A program made the translations under genes and the position numbers. Under the pieces are notes generated by a model. The model searched no databases. It worked only from the letters and a program-made list of their open reading frames with translations, and had not been told where the DNA came from. 64,000 nt of DNA from Massospora cicadina. Lineage: Eukaryota > Entomophthoromycota > Entomophthoromycetes > Entomophthorales > Entomophthoraceae. The stretch spans positions 1 to 64,000 of the forward strand of contig JAKSZP010017485.1 of assembly GCA_022478985.1 (NCBI GenBank), given 5' to 3'. Shown one piece after another: positions 23,644 through 36,658 of the stretch (its first letter is position 1; each line of letters starts with the position of its first letter).

Positions 23644-25895
23644 TGGTAAGCTTGTGGATCAACTCGCTTATTAATCAAATCCTGCTTTATAGTTTGGAAG
23701 AGTTATGACCAGTTTTATCTTTGATTATACTAAGTGTCCTAAGGTGTTTTCTAACCGTTCTGATGCTCATAAAGCTTAATAACTAATTGAATCTTCTAGT
23801 CTCTTCTGATTAATATTTACTTCTATAATCAGGAAATCTCCCAATGCAGGTAACAAAGACAAGCCCCTCTTAACTCTTGTCCACATTAATGATATGAAGA
23901 TAGAAGTAAACGAAGACTTGAAAATATAAGATGATGTTAGATGGTCTAAACTGATATAGGATGATCAGATATAAAATGGTAAAATGATGATTACTAGTAG
24001 GCTAAGAGCCAGTATTTTATTCTCTAAGGCATCTCATGGCAATACTCATCTATTAGACGAGTTCATTAAAGCAATGTCAATCCTTTATGGATTATGGCAG
24101 TGGTTAATAAAGTACCCTTAAGTTATTTATTCCTTTTCTTTACTTATTTAAAATTGTTATAACCTGATTAGAGGCACTTCTACTGTCATAATAAGAGGGA
24201 TTAATAGGCGTGATATTAGCACCTCAGCGGTAAATATTCGCTTTACAATAGTCCTGATAATGTTTTTTTCATACAGCTGACATAATACAATAATACGTCG
24301 AAATGACAATATAGAATTGAATAATGATGTAGCCTGATTGGGACGTGGCAGGCCTCTCAATAGTACTAAGTACTTTTATAATTTGGTCATGCATAAGCAA
24401 GTACTATCATGCTAATTACAAGGATCAACATATAAAATTCCATTATAAAATAATCACAATTACATTAGATTTGTGAATACAATTAAGTTTATACCTTAAA
24501 ACCACATGAATCACCCAAATGGGTCCTTTAATCGGCCATGATAAGTTAATATCATGGCAATTATTTATGATAATAATAATGTTTAAGAGCAATTAAGGCG
24601 GCTTTAAGGTGAATCTGATTAAATAGACTATTGTAAGTCCAGGGGAACGTCCCCTGTGTGTTGACCGGGCTCTCTTCCCGTTTCCAAACAAAAAGGCTCC
24701 AAAGAGGGTGGTGGTCCCTCTTATCACCGAGGAAGATCTCGCCCATGTGGTAGACGAGTGCTGGGTAACTGTCCTCCTTCTTCAGGTCTCTCCCCAGTGC
24801 CCACATTCTCCTCTCCCGAACTTGTATGCCTGATCAGGTAAATTTGCACCAAAATTTGCTGAAATAAAATCAATCAGTCTGAAAACAAGTGGAAACGAGC
24901 CCAATGATTGGGATCCACATAGTCAAAAAGTAATGAAGATCAACTCATTAGCTGGAATCACCACCAGTTTTGATTTGGTCAACACCTCATTCATCAAAAT
25001 TAACCCCTCCTAAAATCGTTGGGGATGATCCCTGATGTGCAGGTAGCAGCATCGAACACCATCAGCAATAGTTTGAAGCTCCTTCCAGCCAATCAGGCGT
25101 TGTGGCCAAAGCAGCACTTTTAACCAAATGAATGGCCCAGTGACTGGGCAGGGGCGGGTTGGGCATCCTAAACCCGTTCCCAACCAATTGGGACCACCCC
25201 TACATGGGGTGGCCTTGGGGGATTCCTGTTGCACATCAGGCTAGATGCCATTGCGCCAACCGCTCAAAATGCAGTCAAGTCTCAGTTCAGGCATTTGAGG
25301 TTGAACTGACAGTGACTCAGCCTGCTGCCAAATTCTTCGAATTCAGTTCCCAGTGAACTTATCTGCTCCCATTCCTGAATAATTTGCTGGTTAGGTCAAA
25401 CTTGAGGGACCCAATCTTGGCTTGTTTTCTCTCCAATTGACCACTAGTTAATCAGTTGCACTGTAATGAGAAAATTGTTAGTCAATTTTTATTCCTTAAA
25501 TTTTCCATTAAAGACCTTCTCCAAAATTTAGTTTATATATGTTGAGAATTAAACCGCCTTTTCTGCTGACACTCTCATACCCCTTAGGGTTAACGGCCGT
25601 GTTCATCTGGTATTCTATTTTGTGCCTGTATGATATCTGGCTCACCGGCAGTTATTGGTGAAACTCCTTTCCAATTTTTATATCCGTCATACCAGCAGCA
25701 GTGCCTTTGGCATTCTGGCTTGCATTTTGGGTGCTCTGGCACAGAGGCTGGCAGGCCAGTCTAATTCTTACTTGATATTTGCCTGACAACTATGCAGATA
25801 TATTGGAGAGAATTAAGGTATTCATTAATGGAAGTAATCTACCGCATTATTTGTTATCTCAAAGGGCTATTTGAATCAACCATCAAAATCAAACA
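23644..25895 (-). mobile_element. 3' LTR of B2, interrupted by solo LTR A1
   Basis: The two halves (25789-25895 and 23644-24631) together make about 1.09 kb and align with LTR B. The join falls inside the phrase corresponding to tatctgcataat of B1. The outer end reads TGGTAAGCTTGTGG on +, the complement of the LTR B end with changes. Confidence 0.8.
24632..25788 (+). mobile_element. Solo LTR A1 (family A)
   Basis: It starts TGTAAGTCCAGGGG and ends TTTGCCTGACA. The perfect 5-bp TSD actat lies at 24627-24631 and 25789-25793. At 1157 bp it is slightly longer than the LTRs of element A, and its first 250 bp are closest to those of A2. No internal sequence of an A element is next to it. Confidence 0.9.
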
Positions 25896-25947
25896 TTTTT
25901 ACCACTTGATTGAGATATAAACACTAATTTTCCAAATTTTCTCTTTA

Positions 25948-27044
25948 ATGTCTGTAAACAGCTCTTCCCCAGTTTATCACAATTTCATCAATGGTCTCAA
26001 TCCCAGACAACGCCATCAATTTAACAAAATGAACAGAACTATGTATATGCATATGTTCCCAGCTCTATCTGAGATCCAGATTTATTCAATTCATCCCTGC
26101 ACCAACAATCATTATGTCTACTTGGCCTGACACTACTATCAAGGAAGTAGTTGTTTCAGACACGTTAATTACTTAAGGATCCTTAGGCTATGAGCTTCAG
26201 TTGTGCTCCTCAAGTAACCTTCAAATCGACACTTTTGGTTTTTAACTTTGATCCTAGAGATGCAAGATTTCAAAGAAGTCCCTTTTTCCAGGACTGGGGC
26301 CTCTTGGAGGAGTTTACCTTTTTCTCTAAACCGTTTTCTGATGTCTCAGACATATTGAACAACTCTGGGATCATCAAATTTCCCACGTCAAGTCAACTTT
26401 TTGACCAAACAAGGACTGAACATGAACGACATTTTGGCCCCATTCACCTCATATTGGTCAAAGACACTTCTGTTGGCCCCATGATCTTGTTCACACTGAC
26501 GTTTTTGTGGAGGAGGTCCTAGATTATTGGCCCATGACTTTTGAAACTCATCCTGATTATGCCTTGTCACTTGGGCTCAACACTTATAATGTCCACAATT
26601 TTTCATTTCTGCTCAGAAGATAATGTGGCTTTAGAAGCCTTGCACAATGATAGCGTTGATGATTGTTTTCACAGTATGGCCTTTCTTGGACATCTCATGC
26701 ATATTTTCCTGAACGGATGCCTTTGCGCCAATTACTGAATGCCCCCCCATTGAATTGTGGAGAGCTCAGGTCTATATGTCCAGCTAGCAATCTGAGAGGG
26801 TTATCAGTACGAAACTGATTTTTTGATTAACTGTCTCCTTTTGGTAGTTTGCTTTCCTCTCAATTGTGGGCCCAAATGGATCACCATCAACAATTTTTTG
26901 CCTCCTCTCTCAATTGTTCACTGGGAATTGGGAACTACTGGTAAGTGGCGCATCTGGTTCTATGTTGCTATAACCCTGCTTCTGTTATCTCAACAACTTG
27001 ATTGGCCAAATTGGCACAAGTGGAGGAAAAATATGAATGCCTGA
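25948..27044 (+). pseudogene. Antisense accessory ORF of element B2
   Basis: Because B2 lies on -, this + strand reading is antisense to its pol. Frames 25948-26130, 26190-26522 and 26823-27044 match in order the antisense ORF of B1. The N-terminus is MSVNSSSPVYHNF, the middle reads IIKFPTSSQLFDQTRTEH and VKDTSVGPMILF, and the end reads TTGKWRIWFYVAITLLLLSQ. The last is a likely membrane segment just before the stop. The start ATG is 53 bp from the 3' LTR. Protein-level similarity holds although DNA has drifted, which suggests selection before decay. Function unknown. Confidence 0.6.
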
Positions 27045-27485
27045 GTCACCTCCCCCACAAAGCAGGGTAATAGAAATATTTCTAATTAATTAATTTTTAA
27101 TAAATTTATATATTTGTAAAATTATATAAAATTTATTTTTTATTAACTATATATTTCTTTCTTTTTTTGTTTTTGCTATTACCTTTTTCCATAAGTTATT
27201 ATTTCTCTTTTCGATTATATTATATATATTGTTTTTTCATGATTTTTATAATTGCCCCTTTGTTAGATATACTATGATTCTTGCTTAAGCGTGATCAAAG
27301 ATCTGGACTGTTTTGCCTTCTTTGTTTGTTTATATAAACCTTGATGTTTTCAATAAACACAATTGTCCTAACCAAATGTAATTTATCTTTTGTAATCACC
27401 CTGATCTATTTATATTACAGAAAAGAATTCATTACCAATTTTCAAATTTGGCCAACTAATATCATTTCTTATAATCCTTCTCAAT
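27045..27485 (-). other. AT-rich spacer between antisense ORF and integrase of B2
   Basis: The stretch 27060-27300 is almost pure A and T with runs such as tatatttgtaaaattatata. It lies where the antisense ORF and integrase converge, as in B1 (13434-13719). No coding frame is seen. Confidence 0.4.
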
Positions 27486-27848
27486 TCAGGCCTTTTTAAC
27501 AGCAATCCTGTTATAAAAGGCTTGAGCTTTCAACTTGATTAATGTGTCTGCATGCTCCTTGGCATAACGGGGATAATTTTTCTCCTCAGGATCTTCTAAA
27601 ACCAAATATAAAAGTGATGATAGGTCCAGATATCTTCCATATAGAGCCTGTAAAGGTGACATCTTAGTGGTGGAGTGGTAGAATATGTTGTAGGTGAACG
27701 CGGCCAAGCTTAAAAATGTGCTCCATTCAGATGGTTTGTTATAGATTAATTTCCATAAAATTTTCAAATGCATCCCTTTTACACACTCAAATGTTTTATT
27801 AGTCTTGGGATGATATGGAGCAGAGAGACCATCTCTCACTCTCATCAA
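27486..27848 (-). pseudogene. Integrase fragment of B2
   Basis: The open frame contains GLSAPYHPKTNKTFE, corresponding to the catalytic-Glu block, then KPSEWSTFLSLAAFTYNIFYH and LQALYGRYLDLSSLLYLVL. It matches 12950-13310 of B1. The upstream half of the core with both Asp blocks is missing, because a deletion joins this piece to sequence lying between protease and RT. Confidence 0.75.
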
Positions 27849-28224
27849 TTAGTTGAGCTTAATGTCTAGGAATGACTATACTAGGTGCGATATTCAGTTC
27901 TAATCAAGATCTAGATAATGGTGAATTATTTCCACATATAGCTTTTCTGAAATTTATATATAGTCAGCCCAGTAGGGAAGACTACATGAGTTCCAGGCAG
28001 CATGGTAATTTGCTGATTAGAGTGTAATGGTATCCCTTTGTTTGTGAATCTGCATTGGTAGGGGTTTAAGCTTTGATCAAGAGTTGGTGTACTCATTTAA
28101 AAACTATACCAGACTTGTAGGCCAGATTGAAAATAAGTAGGTTTCTTCTTTTCAGTCTTCCCACTTTTGTTTATAATATAATGTGATACTTTGCACCAGG
28201 ATGGTAAGGGTGTCCTCTTTGCGT

Positions 28225-28512
28225 TTAATAACAAAACCAATTTCTAATAAAATCAGTCCTAATTAGGATGTTGTAGATTTTATTAGGAAATACTATGCCT
28301 GATTCTGTTACTACAATAGATCCAAAATGCAATGGTCGTGCGCTGTATGCCCCAAAAAACTTAGTGGTGTGCGCTCCTGCCATGCCATACTCTTGGCAGG
28401 GAGCAACATTGGGAGCATTCTTGAGCTTCTTGACTAGCTTAGTGCTGGCAATGTAAAGAGCTCCACTATTAACAATAGTCCATAACCAAACCTTATCTAA
28501 TGATATATCCAC
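28225..28512 (-). pseudogene. Aspartic protease of B2
   Basis: The frame begins MDISLDKVWLWTIVNSGAL and matches B1 at 4072 onward. The active-site DSGA is NSGA, a G-to-A type change that would abolish catalysis. The block GAHTTKFFGAYS downstream is shared with B1. Confidence 0.75.
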
Positions 28513-28852
28513 ATATGAATATTTAATAGGTTTTATAATTAATTATAAGGTGAATATTGTGATGGTTGTTCAGTTCTATGTGGGATTTAAGACTCAGAAT
28601 ATTTCTGAGAAATTTTCTGCCAAAGTGTTTATTGGTATAGCCACTTTTACATCTTGTAGAGAGGGAAGTTTGAGGAACATTTTAGATGACAGTTTAACCT
28701 TTGAATGACGATCTGTTTGGAATAGGTTTTGATACTTTGGCCAGAGCTTCCTCAGTGACTTCTGACTGCTTAAACTATTTTACCTTAACTTAAGTAGCAA
28801 CCATATAGACATCATCAGACACAATTGATGCTGATTATCTTCAGCCACCTCT

Positions 28853-30003
28853 TGTAAGTCAGGGAACATCCCCTGTGTGTCGATTGGGCCCTCTTCCTGT
28901 TTCCAAGTAAAAGACTCCAAAGAGGGTGGCTGTACCCCTCATCACCCAGGGTGACCTCGCCCACATGGTAGATGAGTGCTGGGTAACAGCCCTCCCTCTT
29001 TGGATCCCTCCCCCAGTGCCCACACTCCCCTCATTGAACTTGTACACCTGATCAGGGAAATTTGTGGCGAGATTGGTGAAATAAAGTTGATCAGTCTGAA
29101 AACAAGTTGAAATAAGCCCAATGATTGGAATCCAAATAGTCAAAAAGTAACTAAGATTGATTCATTAGCTGGAATTGCCAACAGTTTTGATTTGGCCAAC
29201 ACCATGATCATCAAAAATAACCCCCTCTAAAAATTGTTGAGGATGATCCCCATTGTGCAGGTACCAGCATTGGACACCATAGATAATAGTTGAAGCTCCC
29301 TTATGGTAAATTGGGTGTTGCAGCCAATGCAACACTTTTGACTGAACATATGCCCAGCAACCAGGCACAGGAGGGTTATGAATCCCAAACCCATTCCCAA
29401 CCAACTGGGACTGCCCCTACATGGGGTGGCCTTATGAGATTCCCATTGCTCATCAGGCCAGATGCTGTCACGTGTACTGCCAGAAACGCAGTCAAGTTTT
29501 GGTTCAGGAATTTGAGGTCAAACCAACAGTAACTCAGCCTGCCGCTGAATCCTTCGATGTTGGTTCCCAGTGAGTTATCTGCCCCCATTCCTAAATATTA
29601 ACTCCAGTTAGGTCAAACTTAAGGGACATGATCCCGTCTTGTTTCCTCATCAATCAACCACTAGTTAATCAGTTGCACTGTAATGAGAAAATCGTTGATC
29701 GATTTTTCTTCTTTTTATTTCCATTAAAACCTTTCCCAAAAAATTTAGTTTCTATGTTGAAAAATGTACTGCTTTTTCCGCCAACACTCACATGCCCCTC
29801 AGGGATAACGGCCATATTTGTCTGGTATTTTATCATGTGCCTGTACGAGATTCTGGCTCACCAGCAGTTATTGGCAAAACTCCTTAATAATTTCATATCC
29901 GTTGTATCAGAAGCAGTGCCTTTGGCATTCTGGTTTGCCGTTTGGGTGCTCTGGCACCTAGGCTGGCAGGCCAGTATAATTCTAACTTGCTGTTTTCCTG
30001 ACA
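28853..30003 (+). mobile_element. Solo LTR A2 (family A)
   Basis: It starts TGTAAGTCAGGG and ends TTTTCCTGACA, with the 5-bp TSD cctct at 28848-28852 and 30004-30008. Removing it restores the gag reading of B2 (caGCCACCTCTTTGGCC), matching B1 at 3729-3743 on the other strand. Length 1151 bp. Confidence 0.9.
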
Positions 30004-31282
30004 CCTCTTTGGCCAGCAAAGCTTGCCTGGGTTAGGTGGAATAAGTGGTAGGACTTTGGTGGATGTAGAGCATTCCGCCTCTACTACACTGATCTTTTCG
30101 TGCCTTTTCCTCATTATTAACCTTCAAGGCCACAATCACATCAGGTTTCTTGCCCTCCCATCTATAGTATTGACTGGAAAAGTTTCCCTTTTTGACAAAA
30201 ATTGTGACATTTAATCAGCCCTGGCTGTTAATACAATTTTTTGGTTTTCAGGACGAGCTTTTTTTCTTTTTCAGTCAAATTTTTCTTTTTTGGCCCAAAA
30301 TTTGGAACATTGGTTGATCTCTGGGCCAATTAAGGTCGTCAAAACTACTAGTGCATTTTCTCAAGTAATCTGTGAGCTCCAAAACACCCATTGTATAATA
30401 AAGGCTGGAATTATAACACGCTGCCAGTCACAGTATGGATTACTGTATGCTCAATGGCGATTTTTGCATTAAATTCAGTCATAGTATATACCTGGGTAGG
30501 ACTGAACCCTCATAATAGAACCTATCAGAAAAGTCATTAATGGACTCATTCCTCTGAAATTAAATAATAAGCAGATTGGTTTTTGGGACAACAACTTTTT
30601 GGGACCTCCAAATTGCTTTATCAATAGATCTTTGCATCCAAATAAGACCAATCGTTACCCAAATAGGGAATAACAAGGTCAACTCTGCATGAGCCCAAGA
30701 AAATATGAATAGATTTTGACAACACATGATCATATGCTCCTCATATGGCTTTTTGAATAACTTTATGAATGAATGTACATTCCCATCTGTAAAAATTTAT
30801 AGTCCATCTATTATTTTCAGCCAATAACCCCTATAGATTTATTAATTGCACAGGTTTAGTTTTGAGTAATTCTCCAAATGTATAGTAGTTGATATAATTG
30901 TTTGATAATAGTATGATGACTATTATCTGTAGTTGGATGGAAGTATTAGATTTTGCCCCAACGCTCAGCCAGTAATTCCTTTTGAAATACTTATGATGTC
31001 TTGAATAGGGTTTTGTTCCCTCATACCACCTAACTTGATCTACTCTTGGATCCCCGTTTGTGGTTTCTCTGGTTTGACAAAAAGTCAGCAGCAGTTCCAT
31101 TTAATTCTGCTTCTTCTCTGGATCCCCACTCAGATCTTTACTCTTTTTCTTAAAAAGACTTCCAATTATCGCGCACAGAAATAATATCCCTGAGAATGAA
31201 TAGAACAAACGGATGCTGATAAAGTTTACTAATCTAATACCCTAGTAAAAATGATCTATATTTAGTGTTCTGGTAAATATTA

Positions 31283-33221
31283 TTTTCTATTATTTATTTG
31301 AAGCAAGCCAACCAGGGGACGGACATTACCAAAACTAAAAATATACTAAAAAAACGTAACTATTTGGTTCAAATAAAACGCCCTAATGAGCGGATTGAGT
31401 GAAATGCTTCAAAAACCAACCAACCAGGTGGGCAGCGGAAGCTGCTTATCCCTCCATGGAGGAAGGGGGTTGGGGCTCATCTTTGGCAGCCTCTTCAGCA
31501 GCAGCTTCTTCCTCCCAAAGTAGAGTGCGTGTCACGGCCATCAGTAATGGCGTTGGGGCATCTGCGGTATGTGGTTCAATATCTCTAATGATTAGAATTT
31601 CATGGAAATTGCCATCTAGGTAAATGTCACTGAGATATTTGGTTTAAGCTTTTTCAGCTTTAATTTGGGCATCTGGGAGTTGAACAAACGTGGCAATGTT
31701 GGTTCAGTATATTTTTGCTTTTGGATTTTGTGCTATAGTTGCCACGTTCTGGATAGCATTGTTTGCGTTTTTGTAGTACTTGTTCACCAATATTTTGCTT
31801 TTTGGAGTTAAGGTTGCGGGGATAGAAGGAGGTGGAATTCCTCCTTTGAGTATCACTACTGATTTAGCGACAGCTTTACACATGGGTTGACAATCTGGTG
31901 TTGCAGCTGCTTTGATTGCAAGCTGGTGATCACTGTGAAACGATTTGGCATTTGGCTGTGGGGTATAAAGTCAAAGGGGGTATTTGGCGTCCCATTCTGC
32001 ATTAATGAACTGCTCAATTTGCAGGGATGGTTCTTCAATGACCTTACCTGATTCGTCAATTTCAGTCAATAATCCCATGGGTTTTGGTTGAATTGGATTG
32101 GGGAATCAGTGTACAGTTGAGGTTTGTTCGATTCATTTGCAGAAGCATGGGATCAAACTGGGATCCAATCTGATGCTTGATTGGAGGAATTATTTATGGC
32201 ATTGGAGTGAGGAGGAGGCTGATTGGTGGCTGCAGGTGCAGCTGCAGCAACAGGATTTGGGGGTAAGGAGGTAGGAATGTGCCCCATGCCTGAAATTGTA
32301 TAGGGTGGGCAGCGGATTGGAGGTTGGCAGATGAGTCATCCGATCTACCTGAAGTGGTTGAGAAGGGGCACTTGCATTTTGAGTGGTCTAACTTGAAACA
32401 TGATGGACAGATTGTCCGCCCGCCCTCAACGCAGGCCCAAAAAGGTTGGTTGGGCGCTGAAGGAATAATGGTGCACGGTGGAATTGCCACCGCAATTTTA
32501 TTAAATTCAGGGCTTATCATGGCATATGCCCAAGGCCCAGAAAGTCATGTGGCCCCATTTGGGACCACAAATTGTAAGATGGGGTTGGAGCCATAGGCTG
32601 CCAAACCATCCATCAGCTCCTGTTGGAGCACTTCAGGGGGAGGTGGGTGGACAGGCCAGCAAACTGGACCACCAATGTGGTGTCCGCTATGAGCTGAGTT
32701 CAAGTTGTGGGGAGAGGGGTGCCCTGGAATACCAGAGCACAGTTGCTGCAGTGGCAGCGTCAGCTTCACAGATCAAGCCGAGGTCAAAATACCCCTTGTA
32801 GGGGCAGAAATCAATAAATCTGGCAGGTGTCATTACCACCTGAGCCATTTTAATAATGGCTTAGTCATGGTATGGGAATAGTTTCCCATATTTGACCCTT
32901 AGGCTGTAGTGCATGTTGCTCCAGGGGAGCACTAGAGGGTAGTGTGTGTGGTACCTCTTGGGTAAGAGCAAGGTGGGCATCTAGGTCCTTGGGTAGAACG
33001 AGTTGGCCCATAAGTTTGGAATGACTGGGTGAACCAGTCCTAGTGCATTTTCCTGCCAGACGGAAAATGGTGAGGGGGAGTTTCACCGCTTCCCCACGCT
33101 GGAGCAGCTGGCAGAGAATCTGATGACATCAGAGTGAAACTACTATGGGCGAAGTCAATTTGTTTTATAAATTTGTGTAATTTGGCTCAGAAAAAATTAC
33201 GCTGAGCGGAAAGAGAAGGAT
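31283..33221 (-). mobile_element. LINE3: second ORF1-only LINE
   Basis: This ~1.94-kb insert has the same order as LINE2: a 5' leader, ORF1 with a CCHC knuckle and a 3' region, with no RT or endonuclease. A diverged TSD (aaatattattttct at 31269-31282 against aaatattaaattcttt after 33221) marks the ends. Its 5' leader aligns with that of LINE2. The 3' end is more decayed, with gccaacc...gggga still matching the shared tail. Confidence 0.65.
32194..33130 (-). pseudogene. LINE3 ORF1 with CCHC zinc knuckle
   Basis: Frames 32865-33086, 32545-32769 and 32194-32520 cover it. The knuckle reads CPSCFKLDHSKCKC (C-x2-C-x4-H-x4-C). Upstream blocks VKYGKLFPY and KGYFDLGLICEADA match LINE2. The downstream part to about 31400 is Ala/Ser-rich and broken. 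It would bind element RNA if like other LINE ORF1 proteins. Confidence 0.7.
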
Positions 33222-35407
33222 TCAAATATTAAATTCTTTACAAGTAAATTCAAGGGAATTTATAGTGGGTTATTTGGCACCCAACACTCAGTTGACACCT
33301 CCTCAATGAAATGGCAGCCATTGCCATTGATTTACCCATCCTTGTCTCAGCAGCAATGGTCTTCCCCATCCTGGCTAGGATTCCATCGTTGGACATCCTT
33401 GAGACCTAAAATGGAAAGAGTAAGAAAATGTGTCCCTAAAGTTTTCCTCTCATTCCAAGCGAACAAACCATATTTGGCAAGTGGTCTGCTTAAGTAATGG
33501 GACTTGTTACCATTAAGGCAGGTCGCGAACCAACTGATCAATTTGCTAGTTGCAGATGGCATCACTCGCCTCACAACTTACTCCTTAAATTCCCAATTGG
33601 TTGGTGATGAAACTTGACCAATCCTAATTGGTACACCTGATAGTAAATTAACTATCAGATGCCCCTAAATTGTTGGCAACTCTGCCCAATGAGATCTTAA
33701 GAATTTTTTTGGATTGATCCCCAATGGATCTGACCAGGCGAATAATCTAAAATACCCAAACATAGTTACCCCAAAATCAGGGTCAACTGATATCCAATTC
33801 ACCTCGCATCAGGGAATTTCCCCTAGTGATCCCTGGCAATCTAGCCAGATGGAGATATGGGCAAAAATCCCAACACCATCTCTGTCAAATTTTTGCAAGT
33901 TTAAGGGTTTGAAGTCATCACACCCAGATCCAGCCAGAGGAGTTGCACTTCATCTAGAGCTAGAACGACTTGGGGAATCCTCCGTTAAAATGGGCCACAT
34001 TCTGGTTGGGTATTATCTGGAGTTGGAATTGAAACCAAAATTTTAGGCATGGAACGATTGCCTGAACTATCAGTCTCAGCATCCTTGTCAATCCCTGATG
34101 ACTTAGCTTTGTGAAATTATTCTGAACTGCTAGATTCTCTCTTAAATTATGACCCTATGCAGTTTTCCTAATTGTTTTCTTTTTGAATATCTGGAGATTC
34201 CACTACTTTACCCTTCAAGGACAGGTTGAACAATGGCAGCTTTTTACTTGAGGGTATCATTTTCTTTTCAAGGCTCTCACATTCTTTTCTGTTTATAACT
34301 TAAAAAGCCAAAATCTTTTTGACATCTTCAGTTAGATCAACCATGTGAGAAATTGTCATGGATATTTGGGTTTGGAGCTACTTTTTCTTTAACGAATTAG
34401 ACATTCTTAGCTTGCACATATGACACTGTTGACCAATGTCTTGGGAATTCATCATTAATTTGAGAAAATCTTCCTCATTGTTCACCCTATTTTTAGTGCA
34501 TAAAAGATCCTAAATGTTCTTCTGTAGAATACCCAGCTCAATTCATATATTTTCATTGAACTAAACGTTCACAGTTTTAAATCCATATGATTACTATGAG
34601 AAGAGGTGGTATCCTTAGTCAGGCGTTTTGTCTAAGAAGACAGAATAGATTATTGAGTTTCCTAAATATGGTGGCATTTGAGATTTTTTACTCAATCATT
34701 AGTCAATCCATTGTAAGTGAGGACTTCAGTTGCAATCATAGGAACTCCAATATTAAGTTGTTCTTCCATAAAATTCAGTCTTCTATGAACATTGTTGACG
34801 TGCTCAGTATTGGTGACCTTAAACTTTCTGACTTCAATAATGCTGGAATTTAACTTATACAGTAGTTTAGATTGTGAATATCACTCTTCTTCTTAAACTT
34901 GGTAGTTCCCCATAAGTTCTAGATTTTGTCAAGCCAGAATCCTCTGGGTATGCTTGATGGATGGCTGTACAAAACTGACCAAAAACTCATTGGTTGCTTG
35001 TGTGATGGTAAAGAATCTGGCCAGAGTTACCAGGGTTGCCTCGCAGTATTGCATGTATAACTCAACCTTTAAGGCCTGATCCTTAAGATAGGAAAACAGA
35101 AAAAAAATTGCTCCATCTGAGATGTATCATTTCTGTAGCCATAAAAGAGAGTCTCCATCATCACTTTAGCACTGTCTGAGGTAAACTTGATTAAGCCTGT
35201 TGACTCCACGTGCCTACCATCTGCCGTGATAAAATCTAAGGAGTATAAAGTACTATCCTCAGAGCTCTGGCAAACAGTGTTAAAATACTCTGTGGTCTAT
35301 TGAATATTAGTTTCCATATTATTATCTATGAATCTTTTTGCAAATTTTTGCCAGGTATTAGGATTAGTTGTTCATATTAAGTTGTTTACTGTGGTTTACG
35401 TGATCAC

Positions 35408-36521
35408 TGTAAGTCCAGGGGAACGTCCCCTTTGCGTAGATTAGCGATTTTTCTATTTCCAAACAAGAAGGGTCTGAAGAGAATGGCTTTACCCCTCATT
35501 ACCCAGGGCGACCTCACTCACATGGTAGATGAGCAATGGGTAACAGCACCCCCTCTTAAGATTCCTCCCCCGGTAACTGTGCTCACCTTTGCTAAACTTG
35601 TCTGCCAAATTGAGGAAATCTGAGCTAAGATTACCAAATTGAGGATGAAAAGTACAAAACCAATGGGAACAAAGCTCGACAATCAGAAAATCAATATAAA
35701 AAATGACAATATGAGAATTATCAGCCAGAATTATGGATGACATCAAGCTATCAAGTGATATAATTACTGCTGCCAAATTCTTTTAAAATTGTCATGGATT
35801 GTCACCAATAATTTAAAGCCCCTAGTTCAAGAATCAAATGTTGTAACTGACACAGCTCATTTGGCTGAACAAATGCTCTAGCAGCCGGGCATGGGCAGGT
35901 GGCCATCCCAAACCCATTTCCAACCAATTGGGACCACCACTATGTTGGGTGGCCATGGGAAATTCCCGTTGCTCATTAAGCCAGATGCCATCACACCAAC
36001 TGATATAATGTAGTTGAGCATCAGTCCAAGCATTTGGGGACAAGCCAATAGCAACTCAGCCTGCCGCCAAATTCTTTGATGTCAGTTTTAAACAAATTAT
36101 CTTCCCCCTCCCCAAAAGTTAGCCAGGTTAGATCAAATTTAAGGGACCTGATCCCTGCTTTAACTCACTACCCATAGAACACTATTTAATCAGTTGTATT
36201 GCACTGTGAAAATTGTTGGCTGATTTTCTTTTTTATCTTTCCAATAAAATTTCTTGCCCAATTTTGGGTTTTATGCTTAAAACTAAACTGCTTTTCCGCC
36301 TATATTCCAACAACCCTCGGGGTTTATGGCCATGTGCACCTTGTATTTGACTAGGTGTCTACTCACAAATATGGCTCATGGGCACTCAATGGCGGAATTT
36401 CTTACTAGTTACATAACCGTCAAACCAGCAGCAGTGCCACTTGCATTTGGGTTTGCCATTTGGGTGTTACAGAACTTAAACTGGCAGGCCAGTCTAAAAA
36501 TAACTTTCTGTTTGCCTGGCA
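35408..36521 (+). mobile_element. 5' LTR of element A
   Basis: 1114 bp, beginning TGTAAGTCCAGGGGAACG and ending TTTGCCTGGCA. It aligns with the 3' LTR along its length but with many differences. The sequence following it, taattgaccaaacatcac, does not begin TGG, so no ordinary tRNA primer site is visible. Confidence 0.9.
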
Positions 36522-36658
36522 TAATTGACCAAACATCACTCCTAACCAAAAACGCCTTTCTCGTTGATATGGGCGTAGCGATGGTCCTTTTTTTCTCGCT
36601 GATTCAGGTTGTGAAGGAATTTTATGATGGCCATAATATTTGACTAGTACCTCTCAAA

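Larger units (their letters stand above)
30788..33875 (+). mobile_element. Solo LTR H1, interrupted by LINE3
   Basis: It starts TGTAAAAATTTATAGTCC and ends AAAATCCCAACA, with TSD ccatc at 30783-30787 and 33876-33880. Without LINE3 it is about 1.15 kb. Homologues are H2 (56610-57750) and H3 (59183-60377, reverse). The flanks join B2 gag correctly. Confidence 0.85.
28513..35402 (-). pseudogene. Gag of B2 in three pieces (28513-28852, 30009-30787, 33881-35402)
   Basis: Each piece is the complement of part of 1440-4070 of B1. The Zn-knuckle neighbourhood is at 30150-30240, and the capsid-like part around 30540-30680. Solo LTR A2 splits it at 28853-30003 and LTR H1 at 30788-33875. Reading frames are short. 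The piece nearest the 5' LTR ends at 35402, where element A begins. Confidence 0.7.

Noticed and set aside
25690..25770. Possible zinc knuckle (C..H....H..C) near the end of LTR A
   Set aside because: Spacing does not fit C-x2-C-x4-H-x4-C in any of the four copies.
24632..25788. The four LTR A copies as gene copies of a host family
   Set aside because: All begin TG and end CA; two have exact 5-bp TSDs and the other two bound a pol region with a polypurine tract.
29628..30035. 135-residue open frame with a hydrophobic end in solo LTR A2
   Set aside because: The frame is closed in the other LTR A copies and runs past the LTR end; the hydrophobic look comes from T-rich sequence.
34587..34853. 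+ strand frame opposite B2 gag as a second antisense gene
   Set aside because: No counterpart is seen opposite the gag of B1.
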